NCBI GenBank assembly: GCA_039029355.1
Contig: JBCCGI010000024.1
Coordinates: 38,257 to 102,256 of the forward strand
Source: JBCCGI01 sp039029355
GTDB lineage: Bacteria; Planctomycetota; UBA1135; GCA-002686595
Direction of reading: 5' to 3'
Length of the DNA: 64,000 nucleotides
The stretch's first letter is position 1. The number at the start of each line of letters is the position of its first letter. Both the position numbers and the translations under genes were made by a program. This document shows, in pieces, positions 8,043 to 16,600 of the stretch. Under the pieces are notes generated by a model, which worked only from the letters and a program-made list of their open reading frames with translations, did no database searches and was not told the origin of the DNA.

Positions 8043-9737
8043 CTAGAGCAGGACGATGCGGCGCAGCGGCGTGAGCGCCAGCGGCAGGCCGGGCACCGCG
8101 CCGAACGCGCCGGCGGGGTCGACCACCGCCCACTGCGCGTAGACGTCCACGCCTAGCAGCGCCGGGTCGGCCGGAAGCGGGATGCCCTGCGTCGCGCCGC
8201 CGTTCGCGCCGACCTGCAGCACGTTGAGCGACGGAGCCGACGACGGCGCGAACGACACGCCGATGCCGCAGGCGTCGGTCTCGACCTCGTCGAAGGAGAC
8301 CGCGAGGAGCGCGGTCGCGCCGGGCAGCGCGTCGGCCAGGTCGACGGAGAACGACGGGTCGCCCAAGGCGGGCGTCGAGTGGGCCGCGGACGGCACCACG
8401 CCGCCGGCGCCCGCGCATCCGGTGCCGCCCACGGGCAGCGACCACAGCGCGAAGTCCTTCGCCATCGTCTCGTGCCCGTGGAAGGCCCAGATGCCGGTCG
8501 CCGTGAGCCGTACGTCGAGCGTCTGCGTGCCCTCGGGCACCTCCATCCAGAAGCTCGAGAAGAACCCGTCCTCGTGCACCCCGGCGACCTGCTGAGAGCC
8601 GTCCTGCCGCGTGGCCGGGGCGAACGGGCCGCCGTCGAACGACACCTCGGCGTCGCCGACCGCCGCGAAGCGCAGGAACGAGCCCGCAGGCGCGGGCCGC
8701 TCGAAGGTCACGGTCTCGGGCTCGCTGCCCAGCACGTAGCGGCGGTCGGCGCGGATGATGTCGAAGCGCGTCGTGGGCGCGATCTCGAAGGCATCCCAGT
8801 GCCACGTGTTGGCCGCCGGATCGGCAACGCCGGCGAGCGACGTGTCGTGGGCGATCGGCGACAGCGTCCCCGGCTTCAGCGGGTTGTAGCTGTGGTGGCC
8901 GAACTGCAGCACCGCGCGGTCGTAGCCGAGGTCCTCGACGTCCATGTCGATCCACCACAGGTCGTACTCGGGCAGGCCGAACTTCAGGTGCGTGCGGCTG
9001 ACGCGCAGCTCGAAGGTCTCGCGCTTCTTGGGGGAGGGCGACGTATGGAGCTCATAGCCGAACACGTTGACCGGATAGGCCGTCTCGGCGTAGTCGTCGT
9101 AGCGGAAGGCCTCGAAGTGGCTCCAGTCGACCTGCTCGCCCCCGTAGAACGTATTCCAGGTCTCCATGCGGAGCTGCAGCCCGCGGCGCGGGTTGCCCTG
9201 TAGGTCGGGCAGCTCCTCCTCGAGCGGGAGGATCATGTGGTCGTCCCAGGGCGTGAGCCACACGTCGATCCAATCGCGCCGCGAGGTGCGCAGCGTCGAG
9301 ACGTCGAAGCGGATGACGCACTCGCCCTCGCTCCAGTCCGCGAGCGCGTTGGGCGTGAGGTAGATCAGGCCGTAGCTCTCGGAGTTGATGGCGGTCATCA
9401 GGTGCTCCTTGGCGAGGTAGACCGCGTCCTCGTAGGCGTCGATGGTGTGCGTGGCTGGCGGCGGTGCCGCGTCGAGGCCGTGGGCGGCCTGCATCGGCTC
9501 GAAGGTGAGCCAGTACTCCTTCGCGCGGCTGTGGACGACGGCGTCCCAGCGGAGCGAGTCGAGCGGCGTCGGCGCGTCGAGTCCGAGGCCGTCGAAGGTC
9601 TCCTCGAAGAGCTGCGAACCCTGGGCCGACAGGCCGGGAGCGGCGGCGAGGAGCAGGGCGAGCGCCGCGGGCGCGGCGCGCCGCCAGCGGAGGTCGGAGC
9701 GGGCTGAGGGGAGCGCGGGAGGCGTGCAAGTCATCAT
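8043..9737 (-). CDS. exported protein of unknown function with C-terminal module
   Basis: 564 residues with a signal peptide (RRAAPAALALLLAAAPGLSA). Residues ~45-440 form a Trp/Tyr-rich beta-type region (motifs such as DWIDVWLTPWDDHM, LQLRMETWNTFYGG and YDLWWIDMDVEDLGYDR) that resembles lectin- or glycanase-like jelly rolls, but I see no catalytic signature I can name. The final ~125 residues from GCAGAGGVVPS are a module C domain. A TAGGTT hexamer ends 6 nt before the first ATG (9737); a second ATG follows at once. It is convergent with the propeller gene and divergent from the FG-GAP gene at 9935. The function is not recognised; carbohydrate binding or degradation is a guess. Confidence 0.78.
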   Translation of the reverse strand: MMTCTPPALPSARSDLRWRRAAPAALALLLAAAPGLSAQGSQLFEETFDGLGLDAPTPLDSLRWDAVVHSRAKEYWLTFEPMQAAHGLDAAPPPATHTIDAYEDAVYLAKEHLMTAINSESYGLIYLTPNALADWSEGECVIRFDVSTLRTSRRDWIDVWLTPWDDHMILPLEEELPDLQGNPRRGLQLRMETWNTFYGGEQVDWSHFEAFRYDDYAETAYPVNVFGYELHTSPSPKKRETFELRVSRTHLKFGLPEYDLWWIDMDVEDLGYDRAVLQFGHHSYNPLKPGTLSPIAHDTSLAGVADPAANTWHWDAFEIAPTTRFDIIRADRRYVLGSEPETVTFERPAPAGSFLRFAAVGDAEVSFDGGPFAPATRQDGSQQVAGVHEDGFFSSFWMEVPEGTQTLDVRLTATGIWAFHGHETMAKDFALWSLPVGGTGCAGAGGVVPSAAHSTPALGDPSFSVDLADALPGATALLAVSFDEVETDACGIGVSFAPSSAPSLNVLQVGANGGATQGIPLPADPALLGVDVYAQWAVVDPAGAFGAVPGLPLALTPLRRIVLL

Positions 9738-9743
9738 GCCGCC

Positions 9744-9749
9744 AACCTA
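9744..9749 (-). promoter_or_regulatory. candidate -10 box TAGGTT, leaderless
   Basis: TAGGTT on the minus strand with 6 nt to ATG 9737; the predicted transcription start falls on the start codon. Confidence 0.4.
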
Positions 9750-9934
9750 GCGCGTCTGGCAAAACGCCCGTGAAGCGCCGCTCACCGGGCCTTCATGCGA
9801 ACGTCTTTCCGCAAGCGGGCGCCGTCGTGCCGACATTTCTCCCCGGCCGCCGAAACCATCCGGCGCCGTCGCTACGCCCTCGAGGGACGCGCACCGGTCG
9901 TCACGGAGCGTGCATCACACCCCCAGGAGTCGCC

Positions 9935-12565
9935 ATGCGTCCGACGTACGTCCTCGTTCACGGGTTCCTCGCCCTGTCCTTCGTCCCGTCCGCGGGCTCC
10001 GCTCAGGACCTGCTGCTGGCCGACCTGCACCGGATGGTGCCGAGCCGCACGCTCGCGGCGCGCGAGCTCGAGGTCTTCGACGCCGACGGCGACGGGGATC
10101 TCGACGTCTTCGCGGCGAGCACGGCGGAGCAGGGCGCGGTGCTGCTGTCCAACGACGGGCACGCGCGCTTCGCGGTGACGCCCGGAAGCCTGCCGGAGTT
10201 CAGGACCGACGCGTGGTGCTCGGACCACGGCGATGTGGACGGGGATGGGGACGTGGACGTGTTCGTGGGCAACATCGATAGCCTCTTCCCGGCCACCGAC
10301 GGACCGCAGAACCTGCTGCTGCTCAACGACGGGGGCGGCGTCTTCTCGGTCGCGGCGGGCGCGCTGCCCGTGGACTCGCTGCACACGCAGGGCTGTGCGC
10401 TCGGCGACCTGGACGGCGACGGGGACCTGGATCTGGTCACGGCGAACGGGACCGACAGCGCGCCGCCGGACAGCAGCGTGGCGTTCCTCAACGACGGGAG
10501 CGGCGTGTTCGCGCTGGCGCCGACGCTGCTGCCGACCGACGCGGACGACACCGAGGGCGTCGCGCTCGGCGACGTCGACGGCGACGGCGAGCTCGACGTG
10601 CTGACGGTCAGCCGTGCCGCCCAGAACCGCCTGTACCTGAACGACGTCGCGGGCGGCGCCTTCGTCGACGCAACGTCCTGGCTGCCGGTCGACTCCGACC
10701 CGAGCCGCTCGGTGGCGTTTGCGGATCTCGACGCGGACGGCGACCTCGACGCCTGGGTCGGCGGCGACGCGGGCAGCCCGTTCCAGCTGCTGCTCAACGA
10801 CGGGGTGGCCGCGTTTGTCGACGCGGCGGGGACGCTCCCGGTCGCGAACCCCGGCACGGGCGGCATCGTGCTCGAAGACCTGGACGCCGACGGCGACGTG
10901 GACGCCCTGATCGGCACGGCGCTGGGCCCTGGGAATCTCTCGAACGACCCGCTGCTCTACCTGCGCAACGACGGGGCCGCGAGCTTCGCGGACGCGACGG
11001 CCGCGTTCCCGCCCAACAACCGCAACGTGCGGGCGCTGGGGACCGGCGACTTCGACGGCAACGGCTCGCTCGACGTCTTCGCGAAGCCGCTCAACACGAC
11101 TGAGAGCGACCGGCTCTACCTCGCGGACGGGGAGGGCGGCTTCCTGGAGGCGAGCCGGCTCGCGCCGCTCCCGAGCTCCAGCGGGCGGGTGGCGGCGCAC
11201 GACTTCGACGGGGACGGCGACCTCGACGCGGTCGTGGTGCAGTCGACCCTGCCGAGCACGCTCTTGGTCAACGACGGGAGCGGGCGCTTCGACGAGGTGC
11301 CGCTGGCCTTCCCCGACGACGGCGGCCTGGACGTGGCCCTGGGGGACCTCGACGGCGACGGAAACATCGACCTGGTCACGGTGGGCGGGGACTCGTCGCA
11401 GCGGATCCTGCGCTCGTTCGTGGTGGACGGCACCGGCGACTTCGCCCTGCCTCCGGGCGGTGGCGCGACGCCGCTCGACGTCGGGTTCCTGTTCGACGTG
11501 GACCTCGCCGACATCGACCTCGACGGCGACTTGGACGCGGTCGCGGGCACCGAGTTCGGGACGACGAGCGGACCGCTCTTCTGGGTCTTCGACGGCGACG
11601 GCGCGGGGGACTTCGTCGACGTCACCGAGGCGGCGGCGCCGTTCGGCGGGCACGGCGTGGAGACCTTCGAGCTGGTGGACGCGACCAGCGACGGCTACCC
11701 CGACCTCGCCGGCAACTTCGGCAGCTTCGGCGGGCCGGGGCAGTACCTCAACGACGGCGCGGGGGCCTTCGACTCGGGCAGCTCGCTCTCGCTCCTCCGC
11801 GTGAGCCGGGCCTTCCTCTCGGTCGACTACGACGGGGACGGCGACCTCGACGTGCTGACGACCGAGTCCGACGGGCCGGACCTGAAGACGCTGGTCAACA
11901 CCGGAGCGGGCTTCACGGTGGTCCAGCACACCTTCCCCGGCGACAGCGCGTCCTCGGTCCGCGGGACGATCGCCGACCTCGACGGCGACGGGCTGCCCGA
12001 CGCGGTGATCTACGGGAGCCTCAGCTCCACGCGCTTCTACCGCAACACCGGCGGGTCGTGGGAGCTGCAGCCCGACGGCTCGGTCTCGCCGCTGCTCTCG
12101 TCGTCGCGCTTCAGCGCGGGCGACTTCGACGGCGACGGCGACGTCGACGTCCTGTCGTCCCACGGGGGAATCGGAAGCGGCGCCTTCGCGGGGCTGGCGC
12201 TTCGAGCCCCGGTGCTGCTGGCCAACCTCACGCGCCACGTGGCCTGGGCGGGCTTCCCGCGCGTGGGGCGGCCGCTCGAGCTCGACGTGTACGGCGGGGC
12301 GGGCGAGCCCTGGTCGGCCGCGTTCGCGGCGCAGGACTCGGCCGGGCTGCCGCTGCCGCCGTTCGGGACCCTGTGGCTCGATCCGTTCGGGCTGCAGCCG
12401 CTGGCCGGCGGCACGCTGGACGCGGACGGCCGCGCGACGCTGCCCGCGCTGCTGCCCGCCGATCCGGGGCTGCGTGGGTTGGAGCTCTTCGTCCAGGCCC
12501 TGGTGGGCAGCGGCGGCGTGCTCGGGCTGACGAACGTCGACGCGTTCGTGATCGAGGCGCTGTAA
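9935..12565 (+). CDS. exported FG-GAP/VCBS repeat protein (876 aa)
   Basis: ATG 9935 with AGGAG at 9925-9929 and a signal peptide (MRPTYVLVHGFLALSFVPSA, then GSAQD). Residues ~25-765 contain about a dozen or more VCBS units, each with a DxDGDGDLD-type calcium loop and an LLLNDGxGxF strand (DADGDGDLDVF, DVDGDGDVDVF, DLDGDGDLDLV and so on). The last ~105 residues (from WAGFPRVGRPLELDVYG to DAFVIEAL) are a module C domain. It is expected to be a secreted calcium-dependent beta-propeller; ligand unknown. It ends 9 nt from the convergent gene at 12575. Confidence 0.88.
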   Translation: MRPTYVLVHGFLALSFVPSAGSAQDLLLADLHRMVPSRTLAARELEVFDADGDGDLDVFAASTAEQGAVLLSNDGHARFAVTPGSLPEFRTDAWCSDHGDVDGDGDVDVFVGNIDSLFPATDGPQNLLLLNDGGGVFSVAAGALPVDSLHTQGCALGDLDGDGDLDLVTANGTDSAPPDSSVAFLNDGSGVFALAPTLLPTDADDTEGVALGDVDGDGELDVLTVSRAAQNRLYLNDVAGGAFVDATSWLPVDSDPSRSVAFADLDADGDLDAWVGGDAGSPFQLLLNDGVAAFVDAAGTLPVANPGTGGIVLEDLDADGDVDALIGTALGPGNLSNDPLLYLRNDGAASFADATAAFPPNNRNVRALGTGDFDGNGSLDVFAKPLNTTESDRLYLADGEGGFLEASRLAPLPSSSGRVAAHDFDGDGDLDAVVVQSTLPSTLLVNDGSGRFDEVPLAFPDDGGLDVALGDLDGDGNIDLVTVGGDSSQRILRSFVVDGTGDFALPPGGGATPLDVGFLFDVDLADIDLDGDLDAVAGTEFGTTSGPLFWVFDGDGAGDFVDVTEAAAPFGGHGVETFELVDATSDGYPDLAGNFGSFGGPGQYLNDGAGAFDSGSSLSLLRVSRAFLSVDYDGDGDLDVLTTESDGPDLKTLVNTGAGFTVVQHTFPGDSASSVRGTIADLDGDGLPDAVIYGSLSSTRFYRNTGGSWELQPDGSVSPLLSSSRFSAGDFDGDGDVDVLSSHGGIGSGAFAGLALRAPVLLANLTRHVAWAGFPRVGRPLELDVYGGAGEPWSAAFAAQDSAGLPLPPFGTLWLDPFGLQPLAGGTLDADGRATLPALLPADPGLRGLELFVQALVGSGGVLGLTNVDAFVIEAL

Positions 12566-12574
12566 CCGCCGGCG

Positions 12575-13630
12575 CTAGGTCGGGCGCAGGTCCAGGAGGC
12601 CGGCGTCTCCGACCAGCTCGGTCACGATCTCGTGGAGGCGCTGCTCCTGCGCGTCGTCGCGGTAGTCGCAGACCAGCGCGAGCCGCGCGGTGCCCTGCTC
12701 GTAGTGCAGCTCGGCGGCGACCTCGCCGGTCGCGGGCTCCTCGAAGGTGAAGGCCTGGCAGAAGAAGGCCTGGTGCTCGTCCATCGCCTGGGGCAGGCCG
12801 TCGATCTCGAAACGCGCCTTGCCGACGGTCTGCACGTCCCAGCCCTGGACCTCGGCGGCGGCGACCTTGGCGCGCAGGTCCTCGTAGCGCGGCGGGGCGC
12901 AGCCGATCCAGATCTCGGCCGCCGCGACGCCGCGCGAGGCGAGTGCGCGAACGGCGGCGGGTCCGTGGTCGAGGGCCTCCTGGGCGCTGCCGACGACGAA
13001 CGACAGGAAGCGCGGGTTGCCGGCGGCGTCGGCGTCGCCGGTCTCGAACGCGAGGATGCCCGTCCCCGAGAGCGGCAGCTCGCTGCGCTCCAGCCCGCCG
13101 AGGCTGGGCAGGTCCTTGGCCGCGACCTGGACACCCCCGCCCGCCTGGCCGACGTCGACGAAGGGGGCACCGCCCACGAGCTCGGCGAAGCGCTCGAAGA
13201 GCGTCGCGCGCGCCGCGAAGTCCTCCGCCGCGACCGACTCGGCGCCGACGTCGAGGCGCACCACGTGCCCCGCGAAGGTACGGCCGTACTGGACGACCAG
13301 GTCCGAGGTCTCGGCCGCGTCGTAGCCGTCGGTCGTGTCGCTGACGCTCACGCGGCACACGAGCGACTTCACGTCGCCCGCGAGCGCGGGGAGCAGGCGC
13401 GCGCACGCGGCCTCGACGTCCGCCGGAGCGTGCAGCTCGGCGGGGTAGATCAGCTTGACGCCCGGAATGGGCTGCACCTGGTGCCCGGCCAGCGACGGAA
13501 GCTCGGCCGCGCGGGTGCGGATCGGCCCCATGGCCGCGGTGGCGCCGCGGAACCCGGGCAGGGCCTGCGCCCTGCCCAGGGCCGTGCGGATCGTGTCGGC
13601 GGGAATGCGCTTCGTCCAGACTTCGAGCAT
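12575..13630 (-). CDS. cytoplasmic protein of unknown function; candidate immunity protein
   Basis: 351 residues, no signal peptide or membrane segment, mixed alpha/beta composition with many Ala and Glu. It is the last gene of a three-gene operon and starts 31 nt after the stop of the giant exported protein whose C-terminus carries a nuclease signature. That position is where polymorphic toxin loci encode immunity proteins. I recognise no named immunity family; the length is larger than usual (100-200 aa), although two-domain forms exist. The sequence has a possible internal duplication in style (two halves each ending in a hydrophobic beta/alpha unit), but I cannot prove it by eye. The function is open; immunity rests on gene order only. 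Confidence 0.72.
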   Translation of the reverse strand: MLEVWTKRIPADTIRTALGRAQALPGFRGATAAMGPIRTRAAELPSLAGHQVQPIPGVKLIYPAELHAPADVEAACARLLPALAGDVKSLVCRVSVSDTTDGYDAAETSDLVVQYGRTFAGHVVRLDVGAESVAAEDFAARATLFERFAELVGGAPFVDVGQAGGGVQVAAKDLPSLGGLERSELPLSGTGILAFETGDADAAGNPRFLSFVVGSAQEALDHGPAAVRALASRGVAAAEIWIGCAPPRYEDLRAKVAAAEVQGWDVQTVGKARFEIDGLPQAMDEHQAFFCQAFTFEEPATGEVAAELHYEQGTARLALVCDYRDDAQEQRLHEIVTELVGDAGLLDLRPT

Positions 13631-13661
13631 CGAGTTCGGGCGGGCACATCCCCGCCGCAGG

Positions 13662-16600
13662 TCACTTGAAGGGAACTTCCTTGAGTGTGATCGGGACCCC
13701 GTCCGCGATCAACGAGTCCAGCATGTTCTTCGCCGCCTTCGGGATCTGGTCGATCGCCGGGGTGACGTAGACCAGGTCGGCGGCGCCGGCGGCGAAGGCC
13801 TTGTTGACCCACGCGACGATGCCCTCGGCGCCGCCCTTGAAGGCCGACTTCGAGCGCTTCATCTGGTAGAAGGTCGCCCCGATGACCATGTCGATGTCGG
13901 TCTTGCCGACGTCTTCGATGTTCACCAGCCGCGACAGGAAGACCGCGTTCGTCGCGCCGGTCTCCTGGATGATGGAGGACGCTGCTTCGAGCTCGTACCG
14001 GAAGCCCCACTTGCCCGAGCCGGCGTTCGTCGTGCTCTTGACAAGCCGCGTCAGGCCGGTTTCGTCCGCGACCTTGGCGACCACGCCAAGGTCGGTCAGG
14101 TAGTCCGCCTTGGTGTAGTTGGTGGTGATGCTTCCGGCGCCCGTAAACAGCTCCTCGTTGTTGAGCGCCTTGGATAGTAGCTCGCCGTCGACGCCCTTTT
14201 CCAGCGCCTGCAGCACGCCCTCGATTGCGTCGTCAACCTGGCCGGCCGGGGCCGACTGCACCGCGGTGCGCACCGCGCCCGGCGCGTCGAGCAGCTCGGT
14301 CGTGCCCCGGGCGGCGCTCTTGCCGATCCCGGTGCTCGACGTCACGGCGGACGCAATCACGTTTGCGTAGTCGTCGCCGAAGTCGTCGAGCACGCGAATG
14401 CCCGCCTCCATCGACTGCTGCGAGGTGAAGATCTCCTTGGCGACGGTGAGGAACGGCGCGTCCGAGACGGCGCGCGCGATGAAGGCGGCTAGCTGCGTGA
14501 GGTCCTCGGCGTTCGAGATGCCGCGCCGCAGCAGGATCCCCAGCACCTCGGTGAACGAGGTCTTGCCGAGGAACGCAACCAGGCTACGCACGCCCGAGAT
14601 CGGGGCGTCCGCCACCTCGCCGGCTCCGATGGCCAGCTCGGTCAGGAGCCCCGCGCCGGTCAGCGTGACCTCGGCGTAGTTCACCTGACCGCCGGAGACC
14701 ATCCGCCAGCCGTTCTTCGCCAGCGCGCCGATGTCGCCGACGATCAGGATGCCGCCGGCCACGTTCGCGGCGATGCCGCTGGGCGTCTTCGGGTCGCCTC
14801 CGAAGAAGGCGACCACCGTGTCGAGCGACGAGGCCCACAGGCCCGGCTCGACGTAGTAGATGCGGCAGTCGACCGACTCGCCGCCGTCGCTCGTGCCGGT
14901 GACCTCCTGGATGCGGATGTCGATCGCGTGCACGCCGGCGATGGCGGCGCCGGTGCTGCGGATGCCGAAGGCGCCGAAGCCGGTCTCCGACGGCACCCTG
15001 CCGCTCGTCGTCAGCGTCCCGCCGGCGGGCCCGGTGAGCCCTTCGAAGGTGACGTAGGCGGAGTCGGCCGGGTTCAGGAGCGAGACGTCGTACTCGGTCG
15101 CACCCTTGCCCGAGACCGTGACCGTCGAGGTCGCGTACACCGCGACGTCGACCTGACGCGTGAACGAGCCGCCCGCGAACAGCGAGGGCGGGTCCGCGGT
15201 CGTCGTCAGGGTGTAGAGCCCGTCGTCGGTGTAGCCGCTCACGATCACCGGCCGGTCCATGACGGCCTGCAGCGAGTTGGCGAAGATCCCGGGCGACTCG
15301 TAGGTGACCTGGGTCGCGCCGAGCGCCCCGGCGACCGTCGCGGTGACCGAGCACTCGCCGACCGAGGCGCCGGTCGTGTCGACCAGGATCGTGCTCTGGC
15401 CGCCGGACACCGTGGAGGTCGCGGTGTTCAGCGAGCCGGGATCGAAGTTGCTGACGGTCCAGAAGACCGGGGTTCCGTCCCCGGCGTTCGTCGTGATCTG
15501 GAACGTCACCTGGTCGCCGACCGCGATCGTCGACGACCCCGGGGTCGGGGCGGTCAGCGTCAGATCGGCGACCGGCACCGTGAAGGCGTGCTCCTTCGAG
15601 CCGCTGATCACGCGCAGGTCGAGCTGGTCCGTCAGCGGCGCCGCGAGCGGCACCTGCACCTGCCCGCCGGCGGTCTCGCCGGAGAGCAGCGTCTGCGACA
15701 CCTCCGAGGCGCGCAGGTCGGCGACGATCTGCACGCCGGTGCCGTTCTCCACGGCGTTGCCGTAGAGGTCGGTCAGCGTGACGGTCAGGTCCGCGGTGCT
15801 GAAGCCGTCCCGCACGAGCGGGTTGCTCAGCCCGGTCTGGACGTTCTCCGGGAGCCCGGGGAACACGACGCAGGCGCCCGAGCTCACGCTGATGTTGCCG
15901 CCGTCCGCCGTCGCGACGACCGAGTACGTGTCGCCGGGCGAGTTCTGGGACGCGGCGGTGCTCACGGTCGTGGCGTAGGCCAGCGCGGAGCCGATCGTCG
16001 CCTGCGCCTGCGAGACGGTCCCGCCGTTGCGCTGGACCTCGAAGTCGAACTCCGCGCCGGGCGGCAGCCCGGTCACCGTCGCGATGGGGCTGTCGGGCAG
16101 CAGGACGTCGCTCGGCATGTTGGCCGCCAGGCGCCCCACGTACAGCCGTACCGTGTCGTCACACACGACCGTCTGGTCGTCCTTCAGGGCGAGCTGGATG
16201 CGGGTCTGCTCGGTCCGCCACTCCTTGCCCTCGACGTAGAAGGTCGTGTCGTACTCGGTCATTTCGTCGAGCACGTACGGGAACTGCGTGATCTGCTCGG
16301 TCTTGTCGGCCTGGCGGAAGATGTTCACGCTGTCGCCGCCGGACAGCACGTCCAGCTCGACCACGGGCATCTGGATGCCCGTCGGGTCGACGAAGATCTC
16401 GAGCGGCTCGAGGTCGGGGTCCGCGAACGGGCCCGGGTCGTCGTAATCGGGCACGTCGTTGCCGTTGTCGTCGTTGTCGTTGAGCTCGGTGAGCGCGCCC
16501 ACCGCCTCGCTGACCTCGGCGTCCTCGAGCTCGTCATCATCGTCGTCGATCGCACCGTCATTGTTGCGGTCGATGTCCAGGTCGATGACGCGCGTCATGT

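Noticed and set aside
9935..12200. Regularly spaced GACGGCGACGG tracts that resemble a DNA repeat array
   Set aside because: They encode the DxDGDGD calcium loops of VCBS repeats; spacing and sequence vary, so this is not a CRISPR or satellite.
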